Made by a program: the position numbers and the translations under genes. From Flavobacterium sp. (GTDB taxonomy: Bacteria; Bacteroidota; Bacteroidia; Flavobacteriales; Flavobacteriaceae): DNA of 7,640 nucleotides. Shown in pieces: positions 6,329-7,640 of the stretch (position 1 is its first letter; each line of letters begins with the position of its first letter). The notes under the pieces were generated by a model, which saw only the letters and a program-made list of their open reading frames with translations, was not told the DNA's origin and did no database searches. The stretch covers positions 24,630-32,269 of the forward strand of contig NZ_DQDX01000036.1 in NCBI RefSeq assembly GCF_003525665.1, written 5' to 3'.

Positions 6329-6364
6329 AAATAGAGAATAGAATATAGAAAATAGAGAATAGAC
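6329..6364. repeat. Five-unit heptanucleotide tandem repeat (WATAGAN)
   Basis: Five consecutive 7-base units start at 6330, 6337, 6344, 6351 and 6358. They read AATAGAG, AATAGAA, TATAGAA, AATAGAG and AATAGAC, with no phase break. As a consequence AAATAGAGAATAGA occurs exactly twice (6329-6342, 6350-6363), 21 bases apart. The array starts one base after the stop codon of the S9 peptidase gene, and its last unit forms part of the terminator stem. Confidence 0.75.
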
Positions 6365-6396
6365 CTTTGAAGAAATTTAGAGGTCTATTTTATTTT
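6358..6396. terminator. Convergent terminator between S9 peptidase and ABC ATPase genes
   Basis: AATAGACCT (6358-6366) pairs perfectly with AGGTCTATT (6381-6389) around a 14-base loop. On the plus strand the stem is followed by TTATTTTT, good for ending the peptidase transcript. On the minus strand the tail is less T-rich (CTCTATTTTC). The TAG stop codon of the ABC gene (6385-6387) lies inside the right arm of the stem. Confidence 0.7.
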
Positions 6397-7305
6397 TAGA
6401 TGAACTTGTGTTCCTTTTTTAATTTCAGAACTGTGTTCGAAAAAAAGCATTTCGTCATCTAATTTTGCTTCAATTAAATAATGACTTCCTCGGAAATAAG
6501 AATTTAGAACTTCTACTTTTAAATCAGATATATCTACAATTTCAAATTGATGCGGATAAATATACTTTACTTTTCCATCCATTTTCAACTCATTCACATC
6601 GCCGAAAAGTGAAGCAATATATTTAGATTTTGGATTTTCGTATGATGTTTTTGGAGTTCCGCTTTCTATGATATCGCCGTTTTTCATTACCAAAACCTCA
6701 TCTGCAAACGATAAAACATCGGTGCTATCGTGAGTAGCAACTAAAAAAGTAATTTGCTTTTCTTTTAAGTAGGCAAACAACTTTCTTCGTAAACTATTTT
6801 TTCTGAAATTATCGATATGACTGAAAGGTTCGTCAAGTAATAAAACTTCTGGTTCTAAAGCTAAAACTCTTGCAATGGCAACTCTTTGCATTTGTCCGCC
6901 ACTTAAATATTTGGCTTTTACATCAAAGAAATCTTCCATTTCTACAATTTCTAAAAGCTCTTTTACCCTATTCCATTTTTTACCAGAATCGATATTGGAT
7001 AAATATTTTCCAACATTTTCTGCAACAGTTATGTATGGCATTAAATCAAAATCTTGTGCGAGGTACTTCATAAAATCCATTCCTGGAATAAGATTGTATT
7101 TCGGACCTAAAACTTCGGTATCGTTCCAAAAAATAGTTCCTTCATCTAGGTCGTACAAGCCGTAAACTAGTTTTAACAGTGTACTTTTTCCGCAACCGCT
7201 TTCGCCAATTATAGCAAGTGATTTTCCTTTTTCTAATGAAAATGAAGCATCTTGAATGGTTTTTTCTTTTAAATACGAAAAGGAGATGGATTTTATTTGG
7301 AGCAT
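6385..7305 (-). CDS. ABC transporter ATP-binding protein, importer type with TOBE-like C-terminus
   Basis: This 306-residue ATPase should power a membrane permease by ATP hydrolysis on the cytoplasmic side. The nucleotide-binding domain is complete: Walker A GESGCGKST (34-42), Q-loop Gln84, signature LSGGQMQR (134-141), Walker B VLLLDEP (154-160), D-loop SHID and H-loop His192 in ATHD. Residues about 245-306 (YIYPHQFEIVD, FRGSHYLIEA, KKGTQVHLKI) resemble the TOBE-type regulatory domain of PotA/FbpC/CysA importers, which suggests uptake rather than export. The substrate cannot be named. A longer reading with a TTG at 7329 adds eight residues, but that codon lies in the probable -7 box, so the ATG at 7305 is preferred. 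No permease or binding-protein gene lies beside it; terminators flank both sides, so it looks like a single-gene unit. Confidence 0.88.
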   Translation of the reverse strand: MLQIKSISFSYLKEKTIQDASFSLEKGKSLAIIGESGCGKSTLLKLVYGLYDLDEGTIFWNDTEVLGPKYNLIPGMDFMKYLAQDFDLMPYITVAENVGKYLSNIDSGKKWNRVKELLEIVEMEDFFDVKAKYLSGGQMQRVAIARVLALEPEVLLLDEPFSHIDNFRKNSLRRKLFAYLKEKQITFLVATHDSTDVLSFADEVLVMKNGDIIESGTPKTSYENPKSKYIASLFGDVNELKMDGKVKYIYPHQFEIVDISDLKVEVLNSYFRGSHYLIEAKLDDEMLFFEHSSEIKKGTQVHLKIK

Positions 7306-7326
7306 TTTCTTGATGATTCGATACTG

Positions 7327-7334
7327 CAAAAGTA
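7327..7334 (-). promoter_or_regulatory. Likely -7 box of the ABC ATPase gene
   Basis: On the minus strand this reads TACTTTTG, an exact TAnnTTTG match. It lies 21 bases upstream of the preferred ATG and just downstream of the terminator of the preceding gene, where a promoter is needed. No clear TTTG -33 element is seen at the usual distance. Transcription from here would give a leader of only about 15 bases. Confidence 0.45.
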
Positions 7335-7343
7335 GTAATTTTT

Positions 7344-7384
7344 AAAAAAGAAAGAGCGATTCTAAAGTAGAGAACCGCTCTTTC
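7344..7384 (-). terminator. Terminator of the AarF/UbiB-like gene
   Basis: GAAAGAGCG (7350-7358) pairs perfectly with CGCTCTTTC (7376-7384). After one mismatch the stem continues with TTCT/AGAA to a 7-base loop. On the minus strand the hairpin is followed by six T (7344-7349). It lies 26 bases past the stop codon of the partial kinase-like gene and separates it from the ABC gene. Confidence 0.85.
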
Positions 7385-7410
7385 AACCTAACCAATAAAC
7401 AAACTAATCA

Positions 7411-7640
7411 TTAATTAATGTACTTCTCAAAAGCTTTGGTATCAACTCTTGCTTTTAAATCATGAAGTAAATTATATAAACCGAAAAAGGTTCTATTTAT
7501 GTATAAAAAATGTTTGGAACCTCGATTCCCATTCATTTTTCTTAATTGTGTGTCTTTTGCAAATTCTTCGCCCATTGTGGCAATTTGTCCAAAGAAATCA
7601 TCATCTGAAAAATCAAAATAATCGCCATGAAATGGTTTGG
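7411..7640 (-). CDS. AarF/ABC1/UbiB kinase-like protein, C-terminal part only
   Basis: Only the last 75 codons and the TAA stop lie in the window; the gene continues past the right edge. The visible part reads from KPFHGDYFDFSDDDF through KHFLYINRTFFGLYNLL to a final KAFEKYIN. The INRTFFGLYNLLHDLKARVDT stretch resembles the extreme C-terminus of AarF/ABC1/UbiB atypical-kinase proteins as I recall them (a hydrophobic strand, NRT, GLY, then a Leu-rich helix). The catalytic domain is outside the window, so its motifs cannot be checked. Members of this family act in quinone biosynthesis or lipid homeostasis. Bacteroidota make menaquinone rather than ubiquinone, so a literal UbiB role is doubtful. 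No membrane segment is seen in this part. The gene has its own terminator, so it is not read into the ABC gene downstream. Confidence 0.6.
   Translation of the reverse strand, partial: KPFHGDYFDFSDDDFFGQIATMGEEFAKDTQLRKMNGNRGSKHFLYINRTFFGLYNLLHDLKARVDTKAFEKYIN

Noticed and set aside
6870..7165. Two overlapping plus-strand ORFs of 67 and 96 codons
   Set aside because: Both are antisense to the conserved ATPase domain of the ABC gene and have no independent support.

Overview
The window reads as chromosomal DNA of a Bacteroidota bacterium, most probably Flavobacterium or a close relative. The signs are strongly AT-rich intergenic DNA, a protein with a type IX secretion (T9SS) C-terminal sorting domain (a Bacteroidota-specific export route), promoter-like TAnnTTTG boxes, start codons without strong Shine-Dalgarno sequences, and dispersed short repeats of a style I recall from flavobacterial genomes. 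The genus is inferred by recognition; no search was run.

Layout, left to right. The left edge holds 10-bp tandem repeats. A ketoacyl-ACP synthase III (fabH-type, minus strand, 152-1159) follows, with its own terminator (95-127) and a likely promoter (1189-1196). Next is a two-repeat YegP/DUF1508 protein (minus, 1319-1651), separated from fabH by a terminator (1271-1300). A plus-strand pair comes next: a 62-residue two-helix membrane protein (1834-2022) and a 44-residue lipoprotein-like ORF (2046-2180), whose last codons are formed by a palindrome and which may be a truncated gene. A gene-free stretch (2181-2508) holds a structured composite repeat and a heptanucleotide tandem repeat. The repeat abuts a secreted T9SS-sorted Asp-box beta-propeller protein (minus, 2509-3771).

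Divergent from that gene is a large exported S9 serine peptidase (plus, 3920-6328) that resembles the glutamyl endopeptidase (S9D/CGEP) group. A second, unrelated heptanucleotide repeat and a convergent terminator separate it from a solitary ABC importer-type ATPase with a TOBE-like C-terminus (minus, 6385-7305). The right edge holds the C-terminal 75 residues of an AarF/ABC1/UbiB-type kinase-like protein (minus, 7411 to beyond 7640), also with its own terminator.

Apart from the small plus-strand pair, the genes look like independent single-gene transcription units: there are strong hairpin terminators between neighbours and separate -7 boxes. No multi-gene defence, mobile or biosynthetic system is visible. 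The most unusual material is the repeat DNA: a composite foldback element in 2287-2460 with two identical 19-bp palindromic segments, a palindrome that supplies the end of a small ORF, and two unrelated 7-bp-period tandem repeats, each placed directly at a stop codon.
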